Of a stretch of 64,000 bases of DNA, positions 18,915 through 27,646 are shown piece after piece (within the stretch, counting starts at the first letter, position 1; every line of letters starts with the position of its first letter). Both the position numbers and the translations under genes were made by a program. Below the pieces are notes generated by a model. That model worked only from the letters and a program-made list of their open reading frames with translations. It had not been told where the DNA came from and searched no databases. The DNA comes from Thiofilum flexile DSM 14609 (GTDB lineage Bacteria; Pseudomonadota; Gammaproteobacteria; Thiotrichales; Thiotrichaceae): NCBI RefSeq assembly GCF_000380185.1, contig NZ_KB904780.1:1-64000 (forward strand), read 5' to 3'.

Positions 18915-19513
18915 GAAAGATCCTCAAGCTTTTCACGTAAATGATGTATCGCACGCGAGTAGTGCGTTTTTACACTACTCTCCGAGCACTTCATAATAGT
19001 AGCCGTTTGGGCAATATCGTAGCCTTCCCAAGCGCGTAGTACGATAGCCTGCCGTTGACGGGGTGGTAACTGCCCAATCACTTGCAATAAACGTCCATTT
19101 AATTCCTCGACCATTAATTGATGCTCTGGCTCCAAAAATACCTCTTGCACCACCAAATCTTCGGGATCAAGATCATCCTCAGGGTCATTATGAAAAAACA
19201 CTCGCCAGCGATTCCGCACATATTGACGTCGATGCCAATCATTAATCTTACTTTGCAAGATAGTGTGAAACAGCGGCCCCCACTCCGCCTCACTGCGCTC
19301 TAAATAACGTTGTACCAATTTCAACATTGCTTCTTGCACAATATCTAAGGCCTCATCAGCATCCTTAGTCGCCCAACGTGCAACAATAAAGGCCTTTTTT
19401 TCTACACCCTGTAGAAATTGGTTCATTTTTATGGCTCGGACAGAGGTCGCGTTTCCTTGCTCCTCTGACTCGGCGTGACCCCGCACAGCCACTTGTGACT
19501 CAGCAGATTTCAT
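18911..19513 (-). CDS. ECF-type RNA polymerase sigma factor
   Basis: Sigma-70 family regulator of about 200 residues with region 2 (ADEALDIVQEAMLKLVQRYL, then KINDWHRRQYVRNRWR) and a region 4 helix-turn-helix (ARQ-type LPPRQRQAIVLRAWEGYD then CSESSVKTHYSRAIHHLREK). There is an extra ~30-residue N-terminal extension. ATG 19513 has AAGGGA 9 bases upstream. A GTG seven codons earlier is less likely. The DUF3619-like and DUF3106 genes follow on the same transcript. Target promoters are unknown. Confidence 0.88.
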   Translation of the reverse strand: MKSAESQVAVRGHAESEEQGNATSVRAIKMNQFLQGVEKKAFIVARWATKDADEALDIVQEAMLKLVQRYLERSEAEWGPLFHTILQSKINDWHRRQYVRNRWRVFFHNDPEDDLDPEDLVVQEVFLEPEHQLMVEELNGRLLQVIGQLPPRQRQAIVLRAWEGYDIAQTATIMKCSESSVKTHYSRAIHHLREKLEDLS

Positions 19514-19663
19514 AGCTTTTGATCCCTTAAGCACCGTTACGACTGGGAATCACACCGTATAACGTTTTAAATCCCACTACTGTTGACAATACTATGCACC
19601 CCTTATGAATTCTGTGAAATAATGCCCGCGTTATTGTTATCAAAACCACGCCGGAGAATAAAC

Positions 19664-20509
19664 ATGCGTTGGAGAGATGGACGCCAAAGTTCTAATGTTG
19701 AAGATAGACGTCAAATCGGTACCGGAGCTAAGGTTGGCGGCATCGGGGTCATTGTTATGGCTGTGATTGGACTCCTAATGGGAGCCGATCCGATGCAAAT
19801 GTTAGGTATGGTAGGCAATGAATTTATGGGGGGAAATAATCAAACCGTCAGTTCGGGAAAAGTAGCGGGCAATGATGAAGAGGCCAAATTTGTCTCCACC
19901 GTGCTAGCCGACACCGAAGATGTCTGGACACCACTCTTTAGGCAAATGGGGGGGCGTTATAATGCGCCTAAGCTGGTCTTATTTACCGATCAAATTAACT
20001 CTGCTTGTGGTTACTCAACGGCTGCAACTGGGCCTTTTTATTGTCCGGGCGATCAAAAAGTTTATATCGATCTGGGGTTTTTCAATGAATTGAATAGCCT
20101 TGGCGCACCCGGTGACTTTGCCCGTGCTTATGTATTAGGTCATGAAATTGGGCATCATGTACAAAATGAGCTAGGTATTTCTCAACAAGTCACTACGTTG
20201 CAACAACGTATGGATGAAACGAGTGCCAATCGCTTATCGGTGTTACTGGAGTTACAGGCCGATTGCTATGCTGGAGTTTGGGCGAATCATGCTCAACAAC
20301 AGCGTAATATTTTAGAGCAAGGGGATCTTGAAGAGGGCTTACAGGCCGCCGCCTCTATCGGTGATGATCGCCTACAACGTATGTCAGGGCGACGGGTGAA
20401 CCCCGATGCCTTTACCCATGGCACCTCTGCTCAGCGGGTACAGTGGTTTAAAACCGGCCTACAATATGGTGATATGAGACGCTGTGACACCTTTAAAGGC
20501 AATATCTAA
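19664..20509 (+). CDS. YpfJ-family putative neutral zinc metallopeptidase
   Basis: A 281-residue membrane-anchored protein beginning MRWRDGRQSSNVEDRRQ, the family signature. One hydrophobic segment follows (GIGVIVMAVIGLLMG, residues ~24-40), then a glycine/asparagine linker. The peptidase domain has HEIGHH (VLGHEIGHHVQNELG) and a downstream ELQADCYAGVWANHA that supplies the third metal ligand. ATG 19664 has GGAG 7 bases upstream. The open frame extends 27 codons further up without such a site. Substrate is unknown. Confidence 0.88.
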   Translation: MRWRDGRQSSNVEDRRQIGTGAKVGGIGVIVMAVIGLLMGADPMQMLGMVGNEFMGGNNQTVSSGKVAGNDEEAKFVSTVLADTEDVWTPLFRQMGGRYNAPKLVLFTDQINSACGYSTAATGPFYCPGDQKVYIDLGFFNELNSLGAPGDFARAYVLGHEIGHHVQNELGISQQVTTLQQRMDETSANRLSVLLELQADCYAGVWANHAQQQRNILEQGDLEEGLQAAASIGDDRLQRMSGRRVNPDAFTHGTSAQRVQWFKTGLQYGDMRRCDTFKGNI

Positions 20510-20521
20510 TCATTGCCCACC

Positions 20522-20557
20522 CTGTTATAAAAAATAACAGCCTAAAAGGGGTTTTAG
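20522..20557 (+). terminator. two tandem short hairpins after the metallopeptidase gene
   Basis: CTGTTAT/ATAACAG (20522-20528 and 20534-20540, 5-base loop) is followed at once by CTAAAA-GGGG-TTTTAG (20542-20557). Both lie just past the stop of the metallopeptidase gene. Neither has a long U-run, so termination is plausible but not certain. Confidence 0.4.
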
Positions 20558-20571
20558 TTAAGTAGGTATAC

Positions 20572-20677
20572 CAAAGTAAGCGGGTATTTCTGGAGCAGTC
20601 TTGGCGGCAGGGAAGCCGCCTTGTAGCGTACAAGGATGTATTCACAGCGACTGCGAAAGAAATACTCGATTACTTTG
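20572..20677. repeat. 106-base nested imperfect palindrome
   Basis: Left arm 20572-20600 and right arm 20649-20677 are imperfect inverted copies of 29 bases each, sharing CAAAGTAA, GTATTTCT and GCAGTC in register. Inside are two perfect small hairpins: GGCGGC/GCCGCC (20603-20608 with 20615-20620) and CTTGTA/TACAAG (20620-20625 with 20629-20634). The element sits between two convergent genes. It resembles interspersed palindromic elements of gammaproteobacterial intergenic DNA. I see only this copy in the window. Confidence 0.7.
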
Positions 20678-20715
20678 ACTCAAGTACCTTAGCCACTAGA
20701 GACTCCTTTTATCGC

Positions 20716-21891
20716 TCAATAATAATGTGGCAAATACCGTCTCAATTGTTCCATTGCTTGTTCTAAGCGCAAAACATCAGTGGTATAGGCAAAGCGAATG
20801 TGAGTATTGGCTTCAAATTCGCCAAAATCAATGCCGGGCGTCACAGCCACACCTACTTGCTCTAACAACTGTAGGCATAAGGCCTGTGCATCTTGAGTAA
20901 AACGCCCCGCATCCGCATAAACATAAAAGGCTCCCACAGGCTGGCTATTAATCACCAACCCTAATTCACCTAACGCCGGTACTAGAAAATCACGCCGTGC
21001 TTTTAATACTTGCTTATTAGCCTCCATAATCGCTCGTGCTTCTGGAGTAAAAGCAGCTAATGCGGCATATTGCGCGGGCGTGGAAGGGCATAAAAATACA
21101 TTTTGTGCTAAACGATCAATAGCCTCCACCGCCCATTCCGGTGCCACTATCCACCCCAAACGCCAGCCCGTCATACCAAAATACTTAGAAAAACTATTAA
21201 TAACCCAAACATCATCGCCCAAAGCAAGCGCCGTATGCTCTTCACCGTCATATAATAAGCCTTGATAAATTTCATCCACCAATAGCTGCCCGTTACGGGC
21301 TTTGACAGCCGCATACAGTGCTTGTAGCTCATCCTTATTTAATGCCGTACCAGTTGGATTAGAAGGTGTGGCTAACATGACTAATTTTGTTCTAGCACTC
21401 CAATACTGTTCAATATCCGACACGGTCAATTGATAATTCGTAGCGGCATAAGCGGGAATACTAATAGGATTAGCGTCAAATAAACGTACAAAATGGCGAT
21501 TACAGGGATAAGCAGGATCAGGAATCAATACTTCATCTTGAGGATTTAATAGGGTACTTAAAACTAGTTGCAGCGCCCCCGATGCACCGGGGGTGATAAT
21601 AATGCGTTTAGGATCCACCCTAACCCCAAAACGCTCGTGATAATACTGGGCAATTGCCTCTCTTAATACCGGAATACCACAAGCGGGGGTGTAGCGGGTT
21701 TGGCCTTGTTGTAGTGCTTTTATACCTGCCTCAATAATCGGTGCTGGCGTCGGAAAATCCGGCTCTCCAACCTCTAAATGAAAAATATCCCGCCCTTGTG
21801 CCTGCAATTGTTTTGCTCGTGCTAAGATCGCCATCACATGAAAGGGTTGAATCGCCGCCATACGCGCCGCAATTGAGTCTTGGTTCAACAT
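20716..21891 (-). CDS. class I/II PLP-dependent aminotransferase (aspartate-type)
   Basis: A 391-residue fold type I aminotransferase. Visible signatures are the N-terminal IFHLEVGEPDFPTP, TPGASGALQLVLS for phosphate binding, ATPSNPTGTALN, the cofactor aspartate in VDEIYQGL, the PLP lysine in NSFSKYFGMTGWRLGW and the C-terminal HIRFAYTT. The pattern is that of aspartate or aromatic aminotransferases, but the donor amino acid cannot be read from the sequence alone. The gene diverges from the second M23 peptidase gene with a gap of only a few dozen bases. Confidence 0.88.
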   Translation of the reverse strand: MLNQDSIAARMAAIQPFHVMAILARAKQLQAQGRDIFHLEVGEPDFPTPAPIIEAGIKALQQGQTRYTPACGIPVLREAIAQYYHERFGVRVDPKRIIITPGASGALQLVLSTLLNPQDEVLIPDPAYPCNRHFVRLFDANPISIPAYAATNYQLTVSDIEQYWSARTKLVMLATPSNPTGTALNKDELQALYAAVKARNGQLLVDEIYQGLLYDGEEHTALALGDDVWVINSFSKYFGMTGWRLGWIVAPEWAVEAIDRLAQNVFLCPSTPAQYAALAAFTPEARAIMEANKQVLKARRDFLVPALGELGLVINSQPVGAFYVYADAGRFTQDAQALCLQLLEQVGVAVTPGIDFGEFEANTHIRFAYTTDVLRLEQAMEQLRRYLPHYY

Positions 21892-21938
21892 ACGCTCACT
21901 ATTTAATGATTAAAATGAAGAGAAAAAGGTGTTTTGCT

Positions 21939-22757
21939 GTGAAATATTTAGCTCAGAGTCTACTCAGCCTCATTATGTTGATAAGCTCGACCACCCTATT
22001 CGCCTTCCCTAAAGCCAACCCAGTACCCGGCGGAGTCGCTTTAGTTCCCTTAGGCAGTGTACAACAGCCCAAACCGCAAGCCTATTTTCAAAATAAAGCG
22101 GTCACTATTTTACCTTATTATGATCATTGGCTCGCGGTAGTCGGCTTGCCTTTAGAATTAGCACCCTCCACCGCAGTCCTACAAGTACAAACTGCAGGTC
22201 AATGGGCGAATTATCCGGTTACGGTCAAGGCTAAGAAATACCGTACTCAACGCTTAAGAATTAGAGATAAAAACAAAGTCACGCCGAATGCCGCCTCCTC
22301 TCAGCGCATTGTCCGTGAAATTGCCCTCACTGATCGTTTAAAGCAGACCTTTTCCGATTTCGTCCCAAATTTAAACTTTATTCGCCCTGTCTCAGGACGG
22401 GATACCGGACGCTTTGGCATGCGGCGGATTATGAATGGTGTCCCACGTCAACCCCATAGCGGGATGGATATTGCGGCTGTTACGGGTACGCCAATAAAAA
22501 CCCCACATCGCGGGCGAGTCATCTATACTGGATCTTTATTTTACACCGGCAATACCGTAATCCTAGATCATGGGCAAGGTGTATTGAGCCTCTATGCACA
22601 TTTGAATACTATTCATACCCAAGTGGGTAAATGGCTAGAGCAAGGCGAAATATTGGGCACAGTCGGCAAAACCGGACGTGCCACGGGACCGCATTTGCAT
22701 TGGTCGATTTATTTGAACCAAACCAGTGTTGATCCCAGTTTATTTTTAAATCGCTAA
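21939..22757 (+). CDS. M23-family peptidase, secreted
   Basis: Secreted or periplasmic LytM-type endopeptidase. A signal peptide is clear (KYLAQSLLSLIMLISSTTLFAFP). An N-terminal beta domain is followed by the M23 domain with zinc ligands HSGMDIA and the catalytic HLHWSIY. FGMRRIMNGVPRQPHSGMDI is typical of the family. The start is uncertain: GTG 21939 has AAAAAGG about 9 bases upstream and places the signal peptide at the N-terminus. ATG 21906 and ATG 21915 have no ribosome site but remain possible. The frame stays open further upstream, overlapping the aminotransferase gene, without meaning. Confidence 0.88.
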   Translation: MKYLAQSLLSLIMLISSTTLFAFPKANPVPGGVALVPLGSVQQPKPQAYFQNKAVTILPYYDHWLAVVGLPLELAPSTAVLQVQTAGQWANYPVTVKAKKYRTQRLRIRDKNKVTPNAASSQRIVREIALTDRLKQTFSDFVPNLNFIRPVSGRDTGRFGMRRIMNGVPRQPHSGMDIAAVTGTPIKTPHRGRVIYTGSLFYTGNTVILDHGQGVLSLYAHLNTIHTQVGKWLEQGEILGTVGKTGRATGPHLHWSIYLNQTSVDPSLFLNR

Positions 22758-22784
22758 AAAATCAGCACCGAATAGCGCTGAGTT

Positions 22785-22814
22785 GTGACAAGCGAATCAT
22801 AACTCGTCTACAAT
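22785..22814 (+). promoter_or_regulatory. candidate promoter of the polysaccharide operon
   Basis: GTGACA (22785-22790) and TACAAT (22809-22814) are each one base from the sigma-70 consensus and are separated by 18 bases. They lie ~45 bases before the rmlA start and face the long run of overlapping polysaccharide genes. No ops/JUMPstart element is visible in the leader. Confidence 0.6.
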
Positions 22815-22857
22815 TCAGCCACATAAACCTGTTAAGACCAAAGTGGAACTATTCTAT

Positions 22858-23742
22858 ATGCAAACCCCGAACCTAAAGCGTAAGGGCATTATTCTAGCGG
22901 GGGGCAGCGGAACTCGTTTATACCCGCTGACCCAAGCGGTAAGTAAACAGCTCATGCCGGTTTATGACAAACCTATGATCTATTACCCGCTGACTGTTCT
23001 CATGTTAGCAGGCATTCAGGATATTCTGATTATTACCACCCCCGAAGACTCAGAGCAATTTCAGCGTCTATTAAAAGACGGTAGTCAGTGGGGTATTAAT
23101 ATTCAATATGCGGTACAACCTAAACCTGATGGTTTGGCTCAAGCCTTTATTATTGGTACTGAGTTTGTAGGCAATAATCCAGTCACCCTGATCTTAGGGG
23201 ACAATATTTATTATGGCGAGGGGCTATCCAAACGCCTGCAAAGTTGTGCCGCACAAAATCAGGGCGCGACCGTATTTGCCTATTATGTGCAAGACCCTGA
23301 GCGTTATGGAGTGGTTGATTTTGATGCCCAAGGCCGCGCCCTAACCATTGAAGAAAAGCCTGCCAAACCGCGCTCCAACTATGCCGTTACGGGCTTATAT
23401 TTCTATGACAATCATGTTGTTGACATTGCTAAAACCATTAAACCGTCTCCACGGGGTGAGTTAGAAATCACCGATGTGAATAATGTCTACCTCCAGCAAA
23501 ACAATCTCTTTGTAGAAATGCTCAAACGCGGTACGGCATGGTTAGATACGGGTACACATGCCTCCTTATTAGATGCGAGCAATTACATTCGTGTGATTGA
23601 AGAACGCCAAGGCTTAAAAATCGCTAGCCCAGAAGAAGTGGCCTGGCGCATGGGTTATATTGATGCCGAGCAATTGCTGCGCTTAGCTGAACCGCTCAAG
23701 AAAAGCGGTTATGGGTATTATTTAGTGAGGTTATTGCCATGA
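22858..23742 (+). CDS. rfbA: glucose-1-phosphate thymidylyltransferase RmlA
   Basis: Makes dTDP-glucose from dTTP and glucose-1-phosphate, first step to dTDP-L-rhamnose. The nucleotide loop [11 protein letters not shown], the [16 protein letters not shown] motif and [10 protein letters not shown] are those of RmlA. ATG 22858 gives 294 residues, the usual length. An upstream GTG adds five residues without reason. The four rml genes follow in the order A-C-D-B with 4-base overlaps or 2-base gaps. Confidence 0.97.
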   Translation: MQTPNLKRKGIILAGGSGTRLYPLTQAVSKQLMPVYDKPMIYYPLTVLMLAGIQDILIITTPEDSEQFQRLLKDGSQWGINIQYAVQPKPDGLAQAFIIGTEFVGNNPVTLILGDNIYYGEGLSKRLQSCAAQNQGATVFAYYVQDPERYGVVDFDAQGRALTIEEKPAKPRSNYAVTGLYFYDNHVVDIAKTIKPSPRGELEITDVNNVYLQQNNLFVEMLKRGTAWLDTGTHASLLDASNYIRVIEERQGLKIASPEEVAWRMGYIDAEQLLRLAEPLKKSGYGYYLVRLLP

Positions 23743-24287
23743 ATATTATCCCTACCCCACTCAAAGATGCGGTGATTATTGAGCCTAAGGTATTTGGTGA
23801 TGCACGGGGTTTCTTTATGGAAACTTGGAATCAACAAGCGTTTGAGCAAGCAGGTTTGCCACACCACTTTGTACAAGATAATCACAGCCGCTCAGCACAA
23901 GGTATTCTGCGCGGCTTGCATTATCAAACTGAACAGACACAGGGTAAACTGGTGCGGGTTACTGCGGGTAAAGTATTTGATGTTGCGGTCGATTTACGCC
24001 AATCTTCGCCTAGTTTTGGGCAATGGTTTGGGGTGGAATTATCTGAAGAGAATAAGCGTTTATTTTGGGTACCACCCGGATTCGCCCATGGTTTTTATGT
24101 CATGAGTGAAAGTGCCGATTTTATCTATAAATGCACGGATTTCTATGCTCCTCATGCGGAACATTCGATTCGTTGGGATGATCCTACTTTAGCTATTCAA
24201 TGGCCTATCCCTGCTAATGAAATGCCCAAACTCTCCGCTAAAGATGCGAATGGGGTATGGTTTAAAGATGCGGAGCTGTTTGCATGA
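23739..24287 (+). CDS. rfbC: dTDP-4-dehydrorhamnose 3,5-epimerase RmlC
   Basis: Epimerises dTDP-4-keto-6-deoxyglucose at C3 and C5. The cupin motifs [20 protein letters not shown] (with the catalytic His of GLHYQ), [12 protein letters not shown] and [13 protein letters not shown] are intact. The 182-residue length is standard. The start overlaps the rmlA stop by 4 bases. Confidence 0.97.
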   Translation: MNIIPTPLKDAVIIEPKVFGDARGFFMETWNQQAFEQAGLPHHFVQDNHSRSAQGILRGLHYQTEQTQGKLVRVTAGKVFDVAVDLRQSSPSFGQWFGVELSEENKRLFWVPPGFAHGFYVMSESADFIYKCTDFYAPHAEHSIRWDDPTLAIQWPIPANEMPKLSAKDANGVWFKDAELFA

Positions 24288-25162
24288 AAATTTTAATCAC
24301 GGGTGCTAACGGGCAGTTAGGTTATGAGCTGCAACACAGTTGTCCACCTCAACATGAACTGATTTTGACCGATATTGATAATCTAGACATTACGAATCCA
24401 GCGAGCATTGAGCAAGTACTCCAACAATATCAACCACACATTATTATTAATGGCGCTGCCTATACCGCTGTAGATAAAGCAGAAAGTGAGCCTGAGCTGG
24501 CGGATAAGATTAATCACTTAGCCGTGCAATATTTGGCTGAGGCGGCTAAAAAGCGGGCTATTAAGCTTATTCAAATTTCGACCGATTTTATTTTTGATGG
24601 TACGCAAGCCTTACCATATGCGGTGGATGCTAAAGCCCATCCTTTAAGTGTATACGGCGCTACGAAATGGCGGGGTGAGGAAGCGGTACGCAATACGCTG
24701 GCTGATTATCTGATTATCCGTACCTCTTGGTTATATTCCGCCCATGGTCATAACTTTGTTAAAACCATGCTGAAGCTCATGGCAACTAAAGACCGTTTAA
24801 ATGTGATCTATGATCAGATTGGTACCCCGACTTGGGCACATACCTTAGCGAGTACTATATGGACTGCTATTGATCAAAAAGCGACTGGCACCTTACACTG
24901 TTCGGATCAAGGTGTGGCAAGCTGGTATGATTTCGCCGTTGCGATTCAAGAAGAAGCACTGAGTTTAGGTTTACTAGATAAAACGATTCCTATTGGCTCG
25001 ATTCGTACGGTAAGCTACCCCACCCCTGCTACCCGTCCTGCTTTTAGTTTAATGGATAAAGCGCTCACAGAAAGTACTTTAGGTATTACCCTACCCTACT
25101 GGCGTAACAGTTTAAGAAATATGTTACTACAATACCGCGCAACTCTTGGAATGAATGCCTGA
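24284..25162 (+). CDS. rfbD: dTDP-4-dehydrorhamnose reductase RmlD
   Basis: NAD(P)H-dependent final step to dTDP-L-rhamnose. The Rossmann loop ITGANGQLGYEL, NGAAYTAVDKAE and the short-chain dehydrogenase YGATKWRGE (catalytic Tyr and Lys) are present. It overlaps rmlC by 4 bases. Confidence 0.96.
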   Translation: MKILITGANGQLGYELQHSCPPQHELILTDIDNLDITNPASIEQVLQQYQPHIIINGAAYTAVDKAESEPELADKINHLAVQYLAEAAKKRAIKLIQISTDFIFDGTQALPYAVDAKAHPLSVYGATKWRGEEAVRNTLADYLIIRTSWLYSAHGHNFVKTMLKLMATKDRLNVIYDQIGTPTWAHTLASTIWTAIDQKATGTLHCSDQGVASWYDFAVAIQEEALSLGLLDKTIPIGSIRTVSYPTPATRPAFSLMDKALTESTLGITLPYWRNSLRNMLLQYRATLGMNA

Positions 25163-25164
25163 TT

Positions 25165-26229
25165 ATGACCACTCAAACTTATCAACCTCGCAATTTATTA
25201 GTGACTGGCGGCGCTGGTTTTATTGGTACTAACTTTGTTTATTACTGGCTCAATCAATATCCTGAGCAAACTGTAACTGTGTTAGATGCCCTCACCTATG
25301 CAGGTCGGAAAGAAAATCTAGCCGATTTACACAATCACCCACGCTTTCGTTTTGTACAGGGTGATATTCTGGATCAAGCCTTAGTTGAAGAGCTACTCAA
25401 AGCGCATGATATTGAGACTATTGTCCATTTTGCTGCTGAATCGCATGTAGATCGCTCGATTTATGGCCCGGACGCCTTTTTAAAAACCAATATTGATGGT
25501 ACTCATAGTTTGCTCAAAGCTGCCAAAAAAGTGTGGCTAGATGAGCAAAAACGTACGCATCATCGCTTTCATCATGTCTCTACTGACGAAGTATATGGCA
25601 CGCTTTCGCCTACGGATCCTGCCTTTACTGAAACCACCCAATACGCACCTAACTCACCCTATGCGGCGAGTAAAGCGGCTTCTGATCATGTAGTACGTGC
25701 GTATCAACATACCTATGGCCTCAATACGACGACTAGTAATTGCTCGAACAATTACGGCCCTTATCAATATCCCGAAAAGTTAATCCCATTAGCTATTTCA
25801 CGGCTATTAAAAGGTGAACCTGTACCTATTTATGGTGATGGTCAACAAATCCGCGATTGGCTCTATGTAGAAGATCACAATCGTGGTATTGACTTAATTG
25901 TACATAAAGGTCGTGTAGGTGAGACTTATAATATTGGCGGCAATAATGAGCAGGCTAATTTATCCTTAGTACACACCTTATGTGCTTTGATGGATGAACG
26001 CTTTCCAGATTCCCCTCATGTGCCACATAAGCAACTCATTACTTATGTGACTGATCGTCCCGGACACGATCGGCGCTATGCAATTAATAATAATAAGATT
26101 TGTACTGAATTGGGATATAGTCCAGTCGAAACCTTCCAAACCGGCTTACGCAAAACCGTTGCATGGTATTTGGAGCAACAAGGCTTTTGGACGGGCGATG
26201 TAGCCCTATTCGGCACTCATAAGGAGTAA
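25165..26229 (+). CDS. rfbB: dTDP-glucose 4,6-dehydratase RmlB
   Basis: Extended short-chain dehydrogenase that converts dTDP-glucose to its 4-keto-6-deoxy form. It shows VTGGAGFIGTNFV at the NAD site, STDEVYG, and the catalytic YAASKAASDH. SNNYGPYQYPEKLIP and DHNRGID are typical. Length 354 is normal. Being last of the four rml genes is less common than rmlBADC order. All four steps to dTDP-rhamnose are therefore complete here. Confidence 0.97.
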   Translation: MTTQTYQPRNLLVTGGAGFIGTNFVYYWLNQYPEQTVTVLDALTYAGRKENLADLHNHPRFRFVQGDILDQALVEELLKAHDIETIVHFAAESHVDRSIYGPDAFLKTNIDGTHSLLKAAKKVWLDEQKRTHHRFHHVSTDEVYGTLSPTDPAFTETTQYAPNSPYAASKAASDHVVRAYQHTYGLNTTTSNCSNNYGPYQYPEKLIPLAISRLLKGEPVPIYGDGQQIRDWLYVEDHNRGIDLIVHKGRVGETYNIGGNNEQANLSLVHTLCALMDERFPDSPHVPHKQLITYVTDRPGHDRRYAINNNKICTELGYSPVETFQTGLRKTVAWYLEQQGFWTGDVALFGTHKE

Positions 26230-26234
26230 TACAT

Positions 26235-27185
26235 ATGCAATGTCGGATTTGCGATAGTAACGCCTCACACCGTACCTATACGGTTAAAGAAATGATGATG
26301 GGTCAATTAGAAGAGCATGAATACTTTCAATGTAGTCAATGCCACTGCTTACAAATCACCACGATTCCCGCTAATCTTTCTGATCATTACCCTAGCAATT
26401 ACTACTCCTATGTAGCCCCAAATAGCAAGGGTGGCGCTAAACAATCGCTGATCCGACTGCGTGATCAATATGCGGCTACGGGCAAAAATATGATGGGCAA
26501 AGCCCTACAATTGCTCAGTCCGAATGCTAAATTAACCACCCTACGCCCACTGAATCTGAATGAAAATACGCGGATGTTAGATGTTGGCTGTGGGGCGGGT
26601 TTACTCTTGCACTCCTTGCGTGAATTAGGGTTTAAAAACTTGCTCGGCCTTGATCCTTTTAATCAAGACTTGATTCAATACCCTAATGGCTTACGTATTG
26701 AAAAGCGTGATCTCTTTAGCGAAAAGGGGCAATGGGATGTGATTATGTTCCATCACTCTTTTGAGCATCTACCCGAACAACAAGCCACACTCAAAAAAGC
26801 CTTTGAACTATTAGCACCTAATGGCACGGTACTATTACGCGTCCCTACCGTTACCTCCTATGCATGGCAACATTACGGCATCAATTGGGTACAACTCGAT
26901 GCACCGCGCCATTTATTTTTGCATTCTGTTGAGAGTATTAAAGTATTAGCGGAGCAATGCGGTTTTACCTTAGACAAAGCCATCTATGACTCTAATGCTT
27001 TCCAATTCTGGGGCAGCGAACAATATGAACAGGGTATTATGCTACGTGATGAACGCTCATGGGCAGAAAACCCAGAAAAATCCATTTTTACAGCAGCTCA
27101 AATCAAAGAATTTGAAAAACGCGCCCAAGAATTAAACTCCCTCAATCAAGGCGATCAAGCGGCCTTTTATTTACGCAAACCATGA
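26235..27185 (+). CDS. class I SAM-dependent methyltransferase with N-terminal zinc-ribbon-like cysteines
   Basis: A 316-residue protein. Residues 1-40 carry paired cysteines (CRIC and CSQCHC), as in the putative zinc-binding head of many sugar methyltransferases. The SAM-binding motif I is MLDVGCGAGLLLHSLRELG, and the post-motif FHHSFEHLPEQQ follows. It lies between rmlB and the Alg14-like gene (4-base overlap), so methylation of a sugar or sugar nucleotide of the repeat unit is likely. The acceptor cannot be named. Confidence 0.8.
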   Translation: MQCRICDSNASHRTYTVKEMMMGQLEEHEYFQCSQCHCLQITTIPANLSDHYPSNYYSYVAPNSKGGAKQSLIRLRDQYAATGKNMMGKALQLLSPNAKLTTLRPLNLNENTRMLDVGCGAGLLLHSLRELGFKNLLGLDPFNQDLIQYPNGLRIEKRDLFSEKGQWDVIMFHHSFEHLPEQQATLKKAFELLAPNGTVLLRVPTVTSYAWQHYGINWVQLDAPRHLFLHSVESIKVLAEQCGFTLDKAIYDSNAFQFWGSEQYEQGIMLRDERSWAENPEKSIFTAAQIKEFEKRAQELNSLNQGDQAAFYLRKP

Positions 27186-27646
27186 TGAGCACATCCAAAA
27201 AACCTAAATTATTAGCGATTTCATCTCCGGGTGGGCATTGGATTCAACTCACACGGATCTGTGCTAATTTAGAGCAGAACTATGAAATCGTTTACGCCAT
27301 GCCGGATGCGCTCTTTAAGCCTTCTAAGCAGCAAAAGATTTATACCATTATCGACGTTAGTGCGGATGATAAATGGAAACTAATCCCTTGTGCCTTTCAA
27401 CTACTCAGAATTATGTTGAAAGAACGCCCGCAAGCGATTATTTCCACCGGAGCCGCACCGGGTGCGGTTGCTATTATGCTGGGTAAGGTATTGAGAATAC
27501 GTACTATTTGGGTGGATAGTATTGCCAATGTGAAAAAGCTGTCACGCGCTGGCAATATGGTACTTGGCAAAGCCGATGTATTCCTCACCCAATGGGAACA
27601 CCTCAGTAATGGCAAAGATATTCTCTTTAAGGGAGCGGTTTTATGA
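27182..27646 (+). CDS. Alg14-like glycosyltransferase anchor subunit (PssD/Cps14F type)
   Basis: A 154-residue protein matching the N-terminal half of a GT28-type glycosyltransferase. SSPGGHWIQLTRI is the membrane-associated donor-side motif, ISTGAAPGAVAIMLGK a core loop, and WVDSIANVKKLSRAG the conserved Alg14-like segment. The partner half is encoded next, with a 4-base overlap. In this family both halves are needed for activity, so the pair should transfer the second sugar to the lipid-linked precursor. The donor sugar is not evident. Confidence 0.88.
   Translation: MMSTSKKPKLLAISSPGGHWIQLTRICANLEQNYEIVYAMPDALFKPSKQQKIYTIIDVSADDKWKLIPCAFQLLRIMLKERPQAIISTGAAPGAVAIMLGKVLRIRTIWVDSIANVKKLSRAGNMVLGKADVFLTQWEHLSNGKDILFKGAVL

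Noticed and set aside
20572-20677. Integron attC site
   Set aside because: The palindromic layout is similar, but the terminal GTTRRRY and RYYYAAC core boxes are missing and there are no cassette genes or integrase nearby.
22758-22857. ops/JUMPstart element before the polysaccharide operon
   Set aside because: No GGCGGTAG-like motif is present in the leader; only a sigma-70-type promoter is visible.
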